Shown: positions 10,152 to 18,823 of the stretch, piece by piece | How positions within the stretch are numbered: the stretch's first letter is position 1 | How the letters are laid out: every line of letters starts with the position of its first letter | Program-made: the position numbers and the translations under genes | The notes under the pieces: model-generated | Databases searched by the model: none | The model's input: only the letters and a program-made list of their open reading frames with translations | What the model was told of the DNA's origin: nothing | Assembly: GCF_004770145.1 (NCBI RefSeq) | Contig: NZ_RQFW01000019.1 | Span: 186,001-250,000 of the forward strand | DNA: 64,000 nt | Reading direction: 5' to 3' | DNA from: Leptospira bourretii | GTDB taxonomy: Bacteria; Spirochaetota; Leptospiria; Leptospirales; Leptospiraceae

Positions 10152-11879
10152 ATGGAAGAAAAAACCACATTCAAAGGCATTTCGGCCTATCCAGGCACCG
10201 TATATGGCAAGGTTTTCCGTTGGAAACAATCCAAACGGAAACGGGAAGACCGAACCGATCTTTCTCCCGATGAAATCAAAGAAGAAGTCGAACTCTTAAA
10301 AAAAGGACTACTCAAAACTGAGGAAGATCTAGCTGACCTAGTCCAAAAGTCAAAGTCAAACCGTGAACTTTCGGAAATTTTAGAATCCCAAATTGTATTC
10401 CTAAACGACCCCCTCTTTCGGGCTCGCGTTTTCGAAAGGATTGCACAAAACAACGAATCGGCGGGACTTGCCCTCGAAACAGCCGTTAGCTCCTTGTATG
10501 ATGAATTCCAATCCATACCAGATGAATTTTTCAGAGAACGTGCAGATCATATTTTAGATATTGGAAAAAGAATCGAATCCAACCTCTACCCGGATAAAGT
10601 AGCCGACCAAACAAAAATTCCCGATGATGTCATCCTCATTGCGAAAGAAATCACTCCTTCGGAGATGATCCAACTAGGGAAATGTAAACTTAGGGGGATA
10701 GCGACTGATTTCGGAGGAAAAACAGGTCACACGGCAATCATTGCCAGAAATTATGGAATCCCCACAATTGTAGGTTTAAAAAACATAACCTCACACGTAG
10801 AAGATGATGATTACATTTTACTCGATGCCACCAAAGGAATTCTCAACAGGTCTCCCGGACTCGATGAGATCAAACTTGCTGGAATCAAAAGTGAAATCCA
10901 TAAAGTCCAACCGATTCGTGAAGTCAGTGACGGTCCGAAGGAAATCAAAACCAAAGATGGAAAAAAGTTTTCTCTTCGCGCCAATATAGATTCCGAAGAC
11001 GAAGTGGATTTGGCTTTTGAACAAGGAGCCGATGGAATTGGTCTTGTCAGGACGGAAATTTTATTCATCCGTTATGTAGAATTCAAACCCACAGAAGAAG
11101 AACAATTTGCAGTTTATAAACGAATTTTACTAAAAATGGTAGGACGTCCCGTCACTTTCCGCGTTTGGGACATTGGTGCCGATAAAATGGAGAATGGATA
11201 CGAAGAAGAAAATCCTTTTCTTGGAAATAGAGGAATTCGTTATCTCCTAAGGCATCCCCACTTTTTTAAAGAACAATTAAAGGCACTACTACGCGCCAGT
11301 GAATTCGGAACCATGCGAATCATGCTTCCAATGATCACCACCAGATCAGAAATTTTACAAACCAAAGTGTTGTTTGCGGAATGTCTTGAAGAACTAAAAC
11401 AAACAGGACTTGTGATCAACAAAAAAATTCCACTTGGGATTATGGTGGAAACACCGGCTTGTGCTTTAAACTTACCATTTCTTGGAAATCATGTGGATTT
11501 TTATAGTGTGGGAACCAATGATCTTTTACAATATTTACTGGCAGTCGAACGTAACAACCATTTGGTGGGAGATTTATACAATCCTTGGCAAGTCGTCTTT
11601 TTGTTATTATTAAAAAACATTGCGGATGTGGCAAATTCCCAAAAGAAACCCATAAGCATTTGTGGTGAAATTGGCAGTGATCCCATGTTTACCGCTGTCC
11701 TCATTGGGCTTGGGTTCCGAGATTTAAGCTCAGCCCTACCTCTGATGCGAGAAGTGGGAGAAAAAGTGCAAGAGATTTCTACTTGGAAGGCAAAACTTCT
11801 TGCAGAACAGGTGATTGTCCTTGCGGGGGAAGAAAAATTTGAAGAAATAGAGGCCTTGGTTTTAGAAACCAAGGGTTAA
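10152..11879 (+). CDS. ptsI: phosphoenolpyruvate-protein phosphotransferase (PTS enzyme I)
   Basis: Cytoplasmic enzyme that takes phosphate from PEP and passes it to HPr. The phosphorylated histidine sits in GGKTGHTAIIARNYG near residue 190. The PEP-binding barrel has GIGLVRTEILF near 295, FRVWDIGADK near 340, the VDFYSVGTNDLLQYLLAVERNN signature near 450 and the catalytic cysteine in ISICGEIGSDP near 500. I choose the ATG at 10152 (575 residues), which follows AAAGGGACGG, rather than a TTG five codons upstream. No HPr or enzyme II gene is nearby, so the role may be regulatory. Confidence 0.93.
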   Translation: MEEKTTFKGISAYPGTVYGKVFRWKQSKRKREDRTDLSPDEIKEEVELLKKGLLKTEEDLADLVQKSKSNRELSEILESQIVFLNDPLFRARVFERIAQNNESAGLALETAVSSLYDEFQSIPDEFFRERADHILDIGKRIESNLYPDKVADQTKIPDDVILIAKEITPSEMIQLGKCKLRGIATDFGGKTGHTAIIARNYGIPTIVGLKNITSHVEDDDYILLDATKGILNRSPGLDEIKLAGIKSEIHKVQPIREVSDGPKEIKTKDGKKFSLRANIDSEDEVDLAFEQGADGIGLVRTEILFIRYVEFKPTEEEQFAVYKRILLKMVGRPVTFRVWDIGADKMENGYEEENPFLGNRGIRYLLRHPHFFKEQLKALLRASEFGTMRIMLPMITTRSEILQTKVLFAECLEELKQTGLVINKKIPLGIMVETPACALNLPFLGNHVDFYSVGTNDLLQYLLAVERNNHLVGDLYNPWQVVFLLLLKNIADVANSQKKPISICGEIGSDPMFTAVLIGLGFRDLSSALPLMREVGEKVQEISTWKAKLLAEQVIVLAGEEKFEEIEALVLETKG

Positions 11880-11893
11880 AACTTTTCTTTTCT

Positions 11894-11916
11894 CCGATTC
11901 TAAAATTTAGATTCGG
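11894..11916. terminator. inverted repeat between convergent ptsI and POT genes
   Basis: CCGATTCTAAA faces TTTAGATTCGG, an 11-base arm pair with one mismatch and almost no loop. It overlaps the stop codon of the minus-strand transporter. It may serve both genes, but there is no clear T-run. Confidence 0.3.
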
Positions 11917-13250
11917 TTGAGGTCTAAAGACAAAGAGTCATTTTTCTCACCACTTGCTAACAGATGTAAGATTGACTTTTTTCTCCAAATGTAAATGCTG
12001 TATAACAAAATGGCACCTAACCAAGAACATAGGACAAAAAATCCATAAAAAACAGTCATACTGCCCCATTGGTTTTGGTATCCTGATAAAATTCCTGCTG
12101 CGTAATGCCCAAAGGCATTGGATAAAAACCAAATCCCCATAAGAACCGATGCATATTTCACTGGAGCCATTTGGCTGACAAAGGACAAACCCACAGGAGA
12201 AAGACAAAGTTCACTCAAGGTATTCCAAAAATACACAAAAACTAAAAAAAGAATCGAAACTGAGATTCCTGTTTCTGCTATTTCTCCGGCCACCACCATC
12301 ACAAGAAAACCAATCCCCAGTAGAACCAAACTCAGTACAAATTTCAAAACTGGATTGGGATTCCTGTTCTTTTTGGCTAAGGAAGTCCAAATAATAGAAA
12401 CAAGTGGTCCAAAAAGAAGAATAAACAAAGGGTTGATGGATTGTAATACGGAAGCTGGAATTTCAAAACCAAAAAGAGACCGATCCGTATTTCGTAGGGC
12501 AAATAAATTAAGAGAAGAACCCATTTGTTCGAAGGCCATCCAAAAGAAAATACTAAAAAAAGAAAGAAGGACTATGAGTAAAATTTTTGGTTTGGTTTGA
12601 TGGTCCGATAAACTTGCGCTAGATGGTAACAAAAAATCGTTTCCCTTTTTCCAAATGGAACTTGGCAGGCGTTTGCTTCCGAAATAAAAAACAATCATTC
12701 CAATACCCATACCAACACCGGCGGATAAAAAACCCAAATGCCAATCGACCCTTTCGCCTAAACTTCCACAAATGATAGGACCTATGAGACCACCTAAATT
12801 GATTCCCATATAAAAAATCGTAAACCCACTGTCTCGTAAACCAGGTTTTTCAATGTACAATCTTCCAAAGATGGTAGACATATTGGGCTTAAAAAATCCA
12901 TTTCCTAAAGCAAGTAAAACAAGGCCTAAATAGAAAAATGAAAGGTCAGAAAAGGCAAGAGAAATATGCCCACATAACATTAAAAAGCTGCCAAGATAAA
13001 TAGAAAACTGATAACTAAAAAAACGATCTGTTAGGTATCCCCCAAGAACTGGCGTTAGATAAACAAAACTGGTATAAAAAGCGTAAACTGCTCCTGCATC
13101 TGCATCAGAAAAACCCAAAGACTTTACTAAATACAAAACAAGGAGTGCCCTCATTCCATAATAACTCAAACGTTCCCACATTTCGGTGAGAAACAGTGGA
13201 GTGATCCCCTTCGGGTGTATATGCGATTCTATTTGGTCCTGCTTTTCCAA
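11907..13250 (-). CDS. POT/PTR family proton-dependent oligopeptide transporter
   Basis: A 447-residue major-facilitator protein with about 12-14 membrane helices. The family signature is at the N-terminus: LFLTEMWERLSYYGMRALLVLYL near residues 19-41 (the E-x-x-E-R region for proton coupling), then LGGYLTDRF near 73, and the PTR2 motif FTIFYMGINLGGLIGPIICG near 140-160. These are diagnostic of POT transporters that import di- and tripeptides with protons. The start overlaps the end of the upstream cobalamin adenosyltransferase gene by 22 bases, so the two are co-transcribed, though no functional link is obvious. Confidence 0.92.
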   Translation of the reverse strand: MEKQDQIESHIHPKGITPLFLTEMWERLSYYGMRALLVLYLVKSLGFSDADAGAVYAFYTSFVYLTPVLGGYLTDRFFSYQFSIYLGSFLMLCGHISLAFSDLSFFYLGLVLLALGNGFFKPNMSTIFGRLYIEKPGLRDSGFTIFYMGINLGGLIGPIICGSLGERVDWHLGFLSAGVGMGIGMIVFYFGSKRLPSSIWKKGNDFLLPSSASLSDHQTKPKILLIVLLSFFSIFFWMAFEQMGSSLNLFALRNTDRSLFGFEIPASVLQSINPLFILLFGPLVSIIWTSLAKKNRNPNPVLKFVLSLVLLGIGFLVMVVAGEIAETGISVSILFLVFVYFWNTLSELCLSPVGLSFVSQMAPVKYASVLMGIWFLSNAFGHYAAGILSGYQNQWGSMTVFYGFFVLCSWLGAILLYSIYIWRKKSILHLLASGEKNDSLSLDLNRI

Positions 13251-13795
13251 ATGGTTTCCTCTTGTCCTATTGCATGATTCACAAAACGTGCTGCCGCAAA
13301 TAAATAATCTGAAAGACGATTGAGGTAAATTCTTAAATCGGAATGGATTACTCCTCCCGATTCAATAAAAACAAGTAGGTCTCTTTCTAAACGCCTACAA
13401 GTCGTACGAGCGATATGGAGAGCACTTGCCATAGATGATCCACCAGGAAGAATAAAAAATTTAATCTCGGGAAGAACTTCCATCAATCGATCAATTTCTT
13501 TTTCCAAACTTTCCACATCACTCAGATGAACTACTGTTCCCTCTTTCGAATCTCTAGGCACATACCCTGCAAGTTCCGATCCAATTTCAAAAAGAAAACT
13601 TTGAATGCTCTTTAAATACTCAAGAAAGTTCGATCCCAAGCTAAGGTCTTTGGCAAAAGAAAGGGCCAGGCCAATTGTACTATTCAATTCATCACAACTT
13701 CCGTATAGATCCACTCTTGGATCTGTTTTGGAGACCTTGATTCCAGAGGCAAGGTAGGTCTGACCACCATCGCCAAATTTGGTGTAGATTTTCAA
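13229..13795 (-). CDS. cob(I)yrinic acid a,c-diamide adenosyltransferase (PduO type)
   Basis: Converts cob(I)alamin and ATP to adenosylcobalamin. Signatures are clear: IYTKFGDGGQTYLASGIKVSK at the N-terminus (the ATP-binding P-loop-like motif TxxGDxGxT), DLYGSCDELNSTIG near 30-43, and the C-terminal LNRLSDYLFAAARFVN near 158-173. A glycine-rich LPGGSSMASALHIARTTCRRLER lies between. The length of 188 is normal. No cobalamin riboswitch-like leader was seen in the short gap upstream. It overlaps the POT transporter gene. Confidence 0.95.
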   Translation of the reverse strand: MKIYTKFGDGGQTYLASGIKVSKTDPRVDLYGSCDELNSTIGLALSFAKDLSLGSNFLEYLKSIQSFLFEIGSELAGYVPRDSKEGTVVHLSDVESLEKEIDRLMEVLPEIKFFILPGGSSMASALHIARTTCRRLERDLLVFIESGGVIHSDLRIYLNRLSDYLFAAARFVNHAIGQEETIWKSRTK

Positions 13796-13824
13796 TTTCC
13801 GACTCCTCTTTTGGTTAAATTTTC

Positions 13825-13852
13825 TTTACAGACCTTAGTTTTTTAGTATAGA
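13825..13852 (+). promoter_or_regulatory. candidate promoter for flaB
   Basis: TTTACA, 16 bases, then TATAGA. If used, transcription starts near 13860 and leaves a leader of about 140 bases before the flaB ATG at 14000. I could not find a convincing sigma-28-type site in this gap. Confidence 0.35.
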
Positions 13853-13999
13853 ATCATCTGGAAAGGCAAAATTCACGGAAGAACCAAGGGCAGGCAACCC
13901 CTTCTCTTCCCGATGGAAACGGACTCCTGGGCAGTGTTTTTTACTTTTCTCCGCATGTAGGGAAACAGGCGGGTCATGGACACACAGGAGGGTGTGACA

Positions 14000-14848
14000 A
14001 TGATTATCAATCACAACATAAGTGCGCTTGTTGCAAAACGAGCGCTCACGAATACCGGGCGTGATATGGACAAGTCCATGGAGCACCTAGCAACGGGTAT
14101 GCGAATCAACAGAGCAGGAGATGACTCTCTGGGATTTGCAGTGTCCGAAAAATTAAGATCACAAATTCGGGGCCTTGGCCAAGCAGAACGAAATACTCAG
14201 GATGGTATGTCGTTCATCCAAGTGACCGAAGGATCTTTAGACCAAGTAAACTCCATCTTACAGAGGTTACGTGAACTTTCCGTCCAATCCTCGAACGGGA
14301 TTTACTCTAACGAAGACAGAAAACTGGTTCAGTTAGAAGTATCCCAACTTGTGGAAGAAGTGGAAAGGATCGGAACTTCTGCTGAGTTTAACAAAATCAA
14401 ACCATTGGATGGACGGTTTTCTCGTGCTTCCAAAAATCCAATGACTTTGCAAGTGGGTGCGAACGGTTCAGAGAAAATAGAACTCTATATCAACACGATG
14501 ACAAGTTCTTCACTCAAACTAAAAACAGCTGGAGCCAAGTTGACTCTATCAACTCCGAATAAGGCTTCCGATTCGCTCCAAGTTTTGGATGATGCGATCA
14601 CCAAGGTCAACCGACTGAGGTCTGATCTCGGAGCCTATTACAACCGATTGGATTTAACTTTGAAATCACTGAGTAATAACTATGTGAACATTGTTTCTTC
14701 TGAATCGCAAGTAAGGGATGCTGATATGGCAACGGAAATGGTCGAATATTCCAAAAACCAAATTCTTACCAAATCAGGTGTGGCGATGCTTGCACAAGCA
14801 AACCTCCGACCGGAATCCGTAGTAAAACTCCTCACGGACAGATACTAA
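14000..14848 (+). CDS. flaB: flagellin, periplasmic flagellar filament core protein
   Basis: Filament core protein of the spirochaetal endoflagellum. The N-terminal domain (MIINHNISALVAKRAL, then MEHLATGMRINRAGDDSLGFAVSEKLRSQ) and C-terminal domain (SQVRDADMATEMVEYSKNQIL, then ANLRPESVVKLL) are the conserved D0/D1 coiled-coil pieces; there is almost no variable middle. The 282-residue length fits spirochaete FlaB. I take the ATG at 14000, after an AGGAGGGTGTGACA ribosome site, rather than an in-frame ATG 24 bases upstream that would add eight non-flagellin residues. It is monocistronic, with a strong hairpin after the stop. Confidence 0.96.
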   Translation: MIINHNISALVAKRALTNTGRDMDKSMEHLATGMRINRAGDDSLGFAVSEKLRSQIRGLGQAERNTQDGMSFIQVTEGSLDQVNSILQRLRELSVQSSNGIYSNEDRKLVQLEVSQLVEEVERIGTSAEFNKIKPLDGRFSRASKNPMTLQVGANGSEKIELYINTMTSSSLKLKTAGAKLTLSTPNKASDSLQVLDDAITKVNRLRSDLGAYYNRLDLTLKSLSNNYVNIVSSESQVRDADMATEMVEYSKNQILTKSGVAMLAQANLRPESVVKLLTDRY

Positions 14849-14868
14849 TCCGATCGAAAAAGAAACGG

Positions 14869-14896
14869 AAATCCTCCTTGCAAACAAGGAGGATTT
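14869..14896 (+). terminator. rho-independent terminator of flaB
   Basis: A perfect 12-base stem, AAATCCTCCTTG / CAAGGAGGATTT, with a CAAA loop, followed by a pyrimidine-rich stretch. It lies 21 bases after the flaB stop. Confidence 0.75.
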
Positions 14897-14948
14897 CTTC
14901 AAACTTTGTCCTTATACTTCACGAACAGTGTAAGCGAGGACAAACACT

Positions 14949-15680
14949 TTGAAACAAATCATCTCAGGACTTCTTTCCCTATCATTACTTTCCACAATCT
15001 CTTGTGGATTATCTGACAATACAAAAAGACTTATCTTAAGCACTTCGATTGGGTGTGGCGTTGGTCTTGCGCTTGGTGCAGTTTACGACGAAACACAACG
15101 TAAAAAAGATTCTAAAGACAAAAAGAACGACATCCAAAGACAAATCAAATCCTCATTGGCTATGGAAAAGAAAAAACCACAAAACAAAGGTAAGATTGTA
15201 GGTCTCGGAGCAGGATGTTTGGCAGGCCTTGGAACTGGTTTTTATCTCAATACAATGTACGACAACATGGCAGAAGAGATGAAAAAACAAGGAATCACTC
15301 TTACCAAAAGTGAAAGAGGCGGAGAAACAGTTGCTCTAACTGCAACTATGGATGGAGGGATTGCTTTCGAAGATGGAAAGGCCGACCTCAAAGGAAAAGG
15401 TAAAGAAAATATTGATAAGTTGGCTGAAGCACTAGCAGCCTATCCAGAAACCAAAGTCAATATCTCAGGACATGCCAATAAAACTGGTTCAGAAGATCTC
15501 AACCTAAGCCTTTCCAAAGATCGGGCAGTGACTGCAAAAAATGCTCTCACGAGCAACGGTGTGGAAAGCAAACGAATTGGAAACATTGAAGGACTAGGTT
15601 CTTCTTCACCTCTCAAAGGAGTTGATCCAAAAGATGGATCCAACCGACGTGTAGAAGTGGAAATTGTTCCCGCAAGTTAA
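14949..15680 (+). CDS. OmpA-family lipoprotein
   Basis: A 243-residue envelope protein. The start is TTG preceded by GAGGA. The signal peptide ends in a lipobox-like LLSTISC, putting the lipid-modified cysteine at residue 19. Two glycine-rich hydrophobic stretches follow (about 31-46 and 80-98). The C-terminal half is an OmpA/MotB-type peptidoglycan-binding domain: VNISGHANKTGSEDLNLSLSKDRA near 170-193, then GLGSSSP and NRRVEVEIV at the end. Probably anchors the outer membrane to peptidoglycan; two hairpins follow its stop. Confidence 0.85.
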   Translation: MKQIISGLLSLSLLSTISCGLSDNTKRLILSTSIGCGVGLALGAVYDETQRKKDSKDKKNDIQRQIKSSLAMEKKKPQNKGKIVGLGAGCLAGLGTGFYLNTMYDNMAEEMKKQGITLTKSERGGETVALTATMDGGIAFEDGKADLKGKGKENIDKLAEALAAYPETKVNISGHANKTGSEDLNLSLSKDRAVTAKNALTSNGVESKRIGNIEGLGSSSPLKGVDPKDGSNRRVEVEIVPAS

Positions 15681-15697
15681 TCAATTTAAGACATAAA

Positions 15698-15718
15698 AAA
15701 GGGACAGAATGTCCCTTT
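15698..15718. terminator. hairpin between convergent OmpA-like and ybaB genes
   Basis: Perfect 9-base stem AAAGGGACA / TGTCCCTTT with a GAA loop, A-rich before and T-rich after, so it can act in both directions. Confidence 0.65.
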
Positions 15719-15730
15719 CGTCTGCGTAAA

Positions 15731-15755
15731 AAAGCCTACAGTCTTTGTAGGCTTT
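15731..15755. terminator. second hairpin between OmpA-like and ybaB genes
   Basis: Perfect 10-base stem AAAGCCTACA / TGTAGGCTTT with a five-base loop. The A-run before it reads as a T-run on the minus strand, so it suits ybaB termination as well. Confidence 0.7.
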
Positions 15756-15778
15756 GATTCAATCTCTTCAAAACCAAT

Positions 15779-16099
15779 TTACATTCCGAGACCTGGAAAT
15801 CCGCCCATGGCCTGCATTTGTTTGGCGGCACCGGCTTGTGCGTCTTGCAAAGCCTTTGTATAAGCTTCCTGGATGGACTTTTCTAGAAGATTTTTATCTT
15901 TTTTATCAATCAATTCATCTTCAATCTGAATGGATTTCATTTGGAACTTTCCATCCAAAGTAACAGAGAGAAGTTTGTTTTTTGAAATTCCTACAAAATT
16001 GAGACCGGCAAGTTCCTTTTCCATGGTTTTTACCTGCGATCGCATTTTTTTCATCTGTTTGAGCATATCAAACTTGTTTCCGCCCGCTCCACCGAACAT
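15779..16099 (-). CDS. ybaB: YbaB/EbfC family nucleoid-associated protein
   Basis: A small DNA-binding dimer of 106 residues. MFGGAGGNKFDMLKQMKKMRSQVKTMEKELAGL is the typical YbaB N-terminus, followed by ISKNKLLSVTLDGKFQMKSIQIEDEL and a C-terminal helix ending in GGFPGLGM. I choose the ATG at 16099, preceded by AAGAGGTGATT, discarding 35 upstream residues that do not match the family. Unlike many bacteria, it is not beside dnaX or recR here. The EbfC homologue in Borrelia is a nucleoid protein; the same role is inferred. Confidence 0.93.
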   Translation of the reverse strand: MFGGAGGNKFDMLKQMKKMRSQVKTMEKELAGLNFVGISKNKLLSVTLDGKFQMKSIQIEDELIDKKDKNLLEKSIQEAYTKALQDAQAGAAKQMQAMGGFPGLGM

Positions 16100-16178
16100 A
16101 ATCACCTCTTTTCCTTTCAGGATTATTTTTCTTAAAAAGAAGGCAAATATAAAACTTCTCCTTGTCGATAATGAAATT

Positions 16179-17543
16179 ATGATCCATCCAAATTCTCCAT
16201 ACAAACGAATCTGGGATCTTTTTGTATTTATTTGTATTACTTACTTTGCCATTGAAGTGCCAATTCGTCTGGTCTTTCACTATAAACTTTCTGCCGGAGT
16301 GAATTACTTTGAAAGAGCGATCCAAATTGTATTTGGAATTGATGTAATTTTAAATTTTAACACTGCGATTTTAAAAGACCGACTCCTCATTCATAATAGA
16401 AAAATTGTCACAAAAAATTATTTACGCTCATGGTTTCTCATCGATTTTTTATCTGCTTTTCCCTTTGATCTCTTTGGGGGATTTTTTTTCCAATACTTCG
16501 GTGTGACCGATAGTTTAAAAATTTTGCGCCTGCTCCGATCAGTTCGAGTTTTTGAACTTTTTAAATCACTTAGACTTTTGGCCTTGGGTGCGGATTCCGA
16601 TGACCGTTTCAAACTGGTCGAAGTGATCAATCCTATGACCTTTCGATTGATCTTTTTTGTGTATTGGACAAGTTTATTTGCACATTGGGTGGCTTGCGGA
16701 TGGATCCACCTTGGTCCAGAGTTTTTAGCAGATAAAGACATCACTACTAGATACATCCGGGCTCTTTATTGGTCTGTGACAACACTCACCACAATCGGGT
16801 ATGGGGACATCACACCTGTCACAAATAGCCAAACTATCTATACAATGGGAGTGATGATTTTAGGTGTCGGTATTTATGGATATGTCATTGGTAATATTGC
16901 CACTTTACTTTCTAATTTAGATATTTCTCGAGTCACCTTCCAAGAGAAATTAAATACCATCGATAGTTTTATTAAATATAAAAAATTACCACCTAACCTT
17001 GCCAATCGAATCCGTTCCTACTATGTCAATCTTTGGGAAAACAAACACGGAATTGATGAAACCGAAATTTGGGACCAACTTCCATCTGGTATCAAAATTG
17101 ATGTTTCCATGTTTTTGCATAATCATTTAATTTCAGTGGTTCCATTTTTCAAAAATGCACCAGAGGAATTAAAAAGAGAAGTGGTATTAGAATTGAAACC
17201 CTCTTTCTATATGAAAGGTGATGTCATCTTTAGAGAAGGTGATGTTCCACATAATATGTATTTTTTATCTAAAGGCCATGTAGAAGTCATTAAAGAGAAT
17301 TCAGGAGAATTACTTGCTACACTCAACTCCGGTTCTTTTTTTGGAGAGATGAGTTTGATTGATGACTCGCTACGAACTGCAACGATCCGAGCTGGTTCCT
17401 ATTGTGATGTATATACTTTGGGAAAAGATAGGTTTAGTGAAATTTTAAAACACCACCCAGATTTTGCCAAACACATCCAAGGGATCGCAGAAGAAAGAAA
17501 AAAAAACCAAGCATCTAAATCAAACCCAAAAGAAACTCATTAA
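16179..17543 (+). CDS. cyclic-nucleotide-gated voltage-sensor-type potassium channel
   Basis: A 454-residue channel subunit. Six membrane segments lie at about 12-30, 45-62, 82-104, 113-135 (S4-like, with LKILRLLRSVRVFELFKSLRLL rich in regularly spaced Arg), 155-177 and 215-240. The pore loop carries the potassium filter TTIGYGD near 204-210. A C-terminal cyclic nucleotide-binding domain (about 325-430) has FREGDVPHNMYFLSKGHVEV and the phosphate-binding FGEMSLIDDSLRTATIRA. The start is set at 16179; the longer frame upstream runs antisense through ybaB and lacks homology. The ribosome site is weak. Likely ligand is cAMP or cGMP (inference). Confidence 0.88.
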   Translation: MIHPNSPYKRIWDLFVFICITYFAIEVPIRLVFHYKLSAGVNYFERAIQIVFGIDVILNFNTAILKDRLLIHNRKIVTKNYLRSWFLIDFLSAFPFDLFGGFFFQYFGVTDSLKILRLLRSVRVFELFKSLRLLALGADSDDRFKLVEVINPMTFRLIFFVYWTSLFAHWVACGWIHLGPEFLADKDITTRYIRALYWSVTTLTTIGYGDITPVTNSQTIYTMGVMILGVGIYGYVIGNIATLLSNLDISRVTFQEKLNTIDSFIKYKKLPPNLANRIRSYYVNLWENKHGIDETEIWDQLPSGIKIDVSMFLHNHLISVVPFFKNAPEELKREVVLELKPSFYMKGDVIFREGDVPHNMYFLSKGHVEVIKENSGELLATLNSGSFFGEMSLIDDSLRTATIRAGSYCDVYTLGKDRFSEILKHHPDFAKHIQGIAEERKKNQASKSNPKETH

Positions 17544-17554
17544 ATTGAATTGAG

Positions 17555-17588
17555 TTTATGAAACCGGCCACAACTAAGGTTTCATAAA
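17555..17588. terminator. hairpin between convergent channel and ParA genes
   Basis: Perfect 11-base stem TTTATGAAACC / GGTTTCATAAA with a 12-base loop. It includes the last codons of the minus-strand ParA gene and follows the channel stop. Confidence 0.5.
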
Positions 17589-18347
17589 AAGAATCGAATT
17601 TTCTGGATCAACAAGGGCAATGGATTCGTCAGCTAACACATCAAAGGCATGCCAAGCATTGCTATCTTTTTTTAGTGGTTCTTGTTTTTCTGTTTTCGTT
17701 TTGATGGTTTCAGATTTAGGAATTTCAGAAAGTGTAGGAATTTCTTCAATCTGTTTTAGTTTGTCCAGTAAATCTCTGTGTTTTTTAGAAGGTCCAAACC
17801 AGGAAGGAACAAAGGCAATTTTTTTCTTTTGACTAAAGATAGTTTCTGTTTGCGAAATTTCATCAAGAAGCAAATTCACTGCTCGGATGGTCCACTTACT
17901 AGGAGTCACCGGAATCAAAATCAGTTCTGAATTATAAATGGCAGTGGTGAGTTCATGTTTGGCAGAACCCGGTGTATCGATGACCACAAACTTATATTTG
18001 TTTCGTACTTCTTCTAATGCTCGTTTGAATTGAAGGCAAAGGCTAGTTGCATCTGGATTGTATTTGGTGAGTTTTGCTAAACTAAGTGTGGATGGCAATA
18101 CATCGAAGGTTTTGGTTTCTCGAATGCAGTCAGTGATCCTCTTCATCCCAAGGAGGACACTCATGACATTGGATTCGTCTAGTTGGGCTAGATCCAAATC
18201 AGGCAAACAAAAATCTGTCAAATCTCCTTGCATGTCCATGTCGATGACCAGAGTTTTCCCCCTTCTGGCAAGGGCACAGGCCAAGTGAGCAGCTGTAGTA
18301 GACTTTCCACTCCCCCCTTTGATATTGGAAATCGAAATGACCTTCAT
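17574..18347 (-). CDS. ParA/MinD-superfamily ATPase, orphan
   Basis: Deviant Walker A ATPase. MKVISISNIKGGSGKSTTAAHLACALARRGK contains the KGGxGKST motif, followed by LVIDMDMQGDLTDF (switch I, D-x-D-x-Q) and FVVIDTPGSA (Walker B). A lysine-rich, low-complexity stretch near residues 205-225 is unusual. Length 257. I choose the ATG at 18347 because the family starts there; there is no obvious ribosome site, and the transcript could be near-leaderless. No parB or parS-like partner lies next to it, so it is not evidently a chromosome-partition operon and may position another cargo. Confidence 0.87.
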   Translation of the reverse strand: MKVISISNIKGGSGKSTTAAHLACALARRGKTLVIDMDMQGDLTDFCLPDLDLAQLDESNVMSVLLGMKRITDCIRETKTFDVLPSTLSLAKLTKYNPDATSLCLQFKRALEEVRNKYKFVVIDTPGSAKHELTTAIYNSELILIPVTPSKWTIRAVNLLLDEISQTETIFSQKKKIAFVPSWFGPSKKHRDLLDKLKQIEEIPTLSEIPKSETIKTKTEKQEPLKKDSNAWHAFDVLADESIALVDPENSILFMKP

Positions 18348-18442
18348 GGGGCATAGAATCTTTCGAATTCTCCCATTGACCATCGATTTTTTTTTGAATT
18401 TTCCTTGGAAAGGACTTCGCTTGCCTTAATTTGGGTTCAGTT

Positions 18443-18823
18443 ATGGCATTTACAATTCGGTTCCGCGTTTGGGACAAACAAGAAAAAGAATTCACCCAGA
18501 AAGGCTTTAGTTTAACCCTCGATGGAAAACTTCTGAAGTTTGGACAACCAATTTCGAATGAAGACAATTATGTTGTAAATAGTTTCACAGGTCTCAAAGA
18601 CAAATATGACAAAGATCTTTTTGAAGAAGACATCATTGAACATACGGTTGCCAAAGGTGGAAACCTAACACAACATACAGGGGTAATTCGTTATAACAAC
18701 GAACATGGGGCCTTCTATTTGGAAAATGGACCTCCTATTCTACAACTTTTCTCCATCCGTAAGGTGGGAAATCCATATGAAAATCCCGTTCTATATGATT
18801 TGTATTTAAAAAGTAAATCTTGA
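18443..18823 (+). CDS. YopX-domain protein
   Basis: A 126-residue protein matching the YopX pattern best known from Bacillus and phage genomes: FRVWDKQEKEF near the N-terminus, NSFTGLKDKYDKDLFEEDIIEH near 46-67, TGVIRYNNEHGAFYLEN near 77-93 and a closing VGNPYENPVLYD. The function of the family is unknown. I use the ATG at 18443 instead of a TTG 12 bases upstream. It is divergent from the orphan parA, and its stop overlaps the TTG of the next gene (TTGA). The recognition is from pattern memory; a profile search would settle it. Confidence 0.7.
   Translation: MAFTIRFRVWDKQEKEFTQKGFSLTLDGKLLKFGQPISNEDNYVVNSFTGLKDKYDKDLFEEDIIEHTVAKGGNLTQHTGVIRYNNEHGAFYLENGPPILQLFSIRKVGNPYENPVLYDLYLKSKS

Noticed and set aside
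13796..13999. Cobalamin riboswitch near the adenosyltransferase
   Set aside because: The gap upstream of that gene is too short and lacks a B12-box-like sequence; the gap belongs to flaB.
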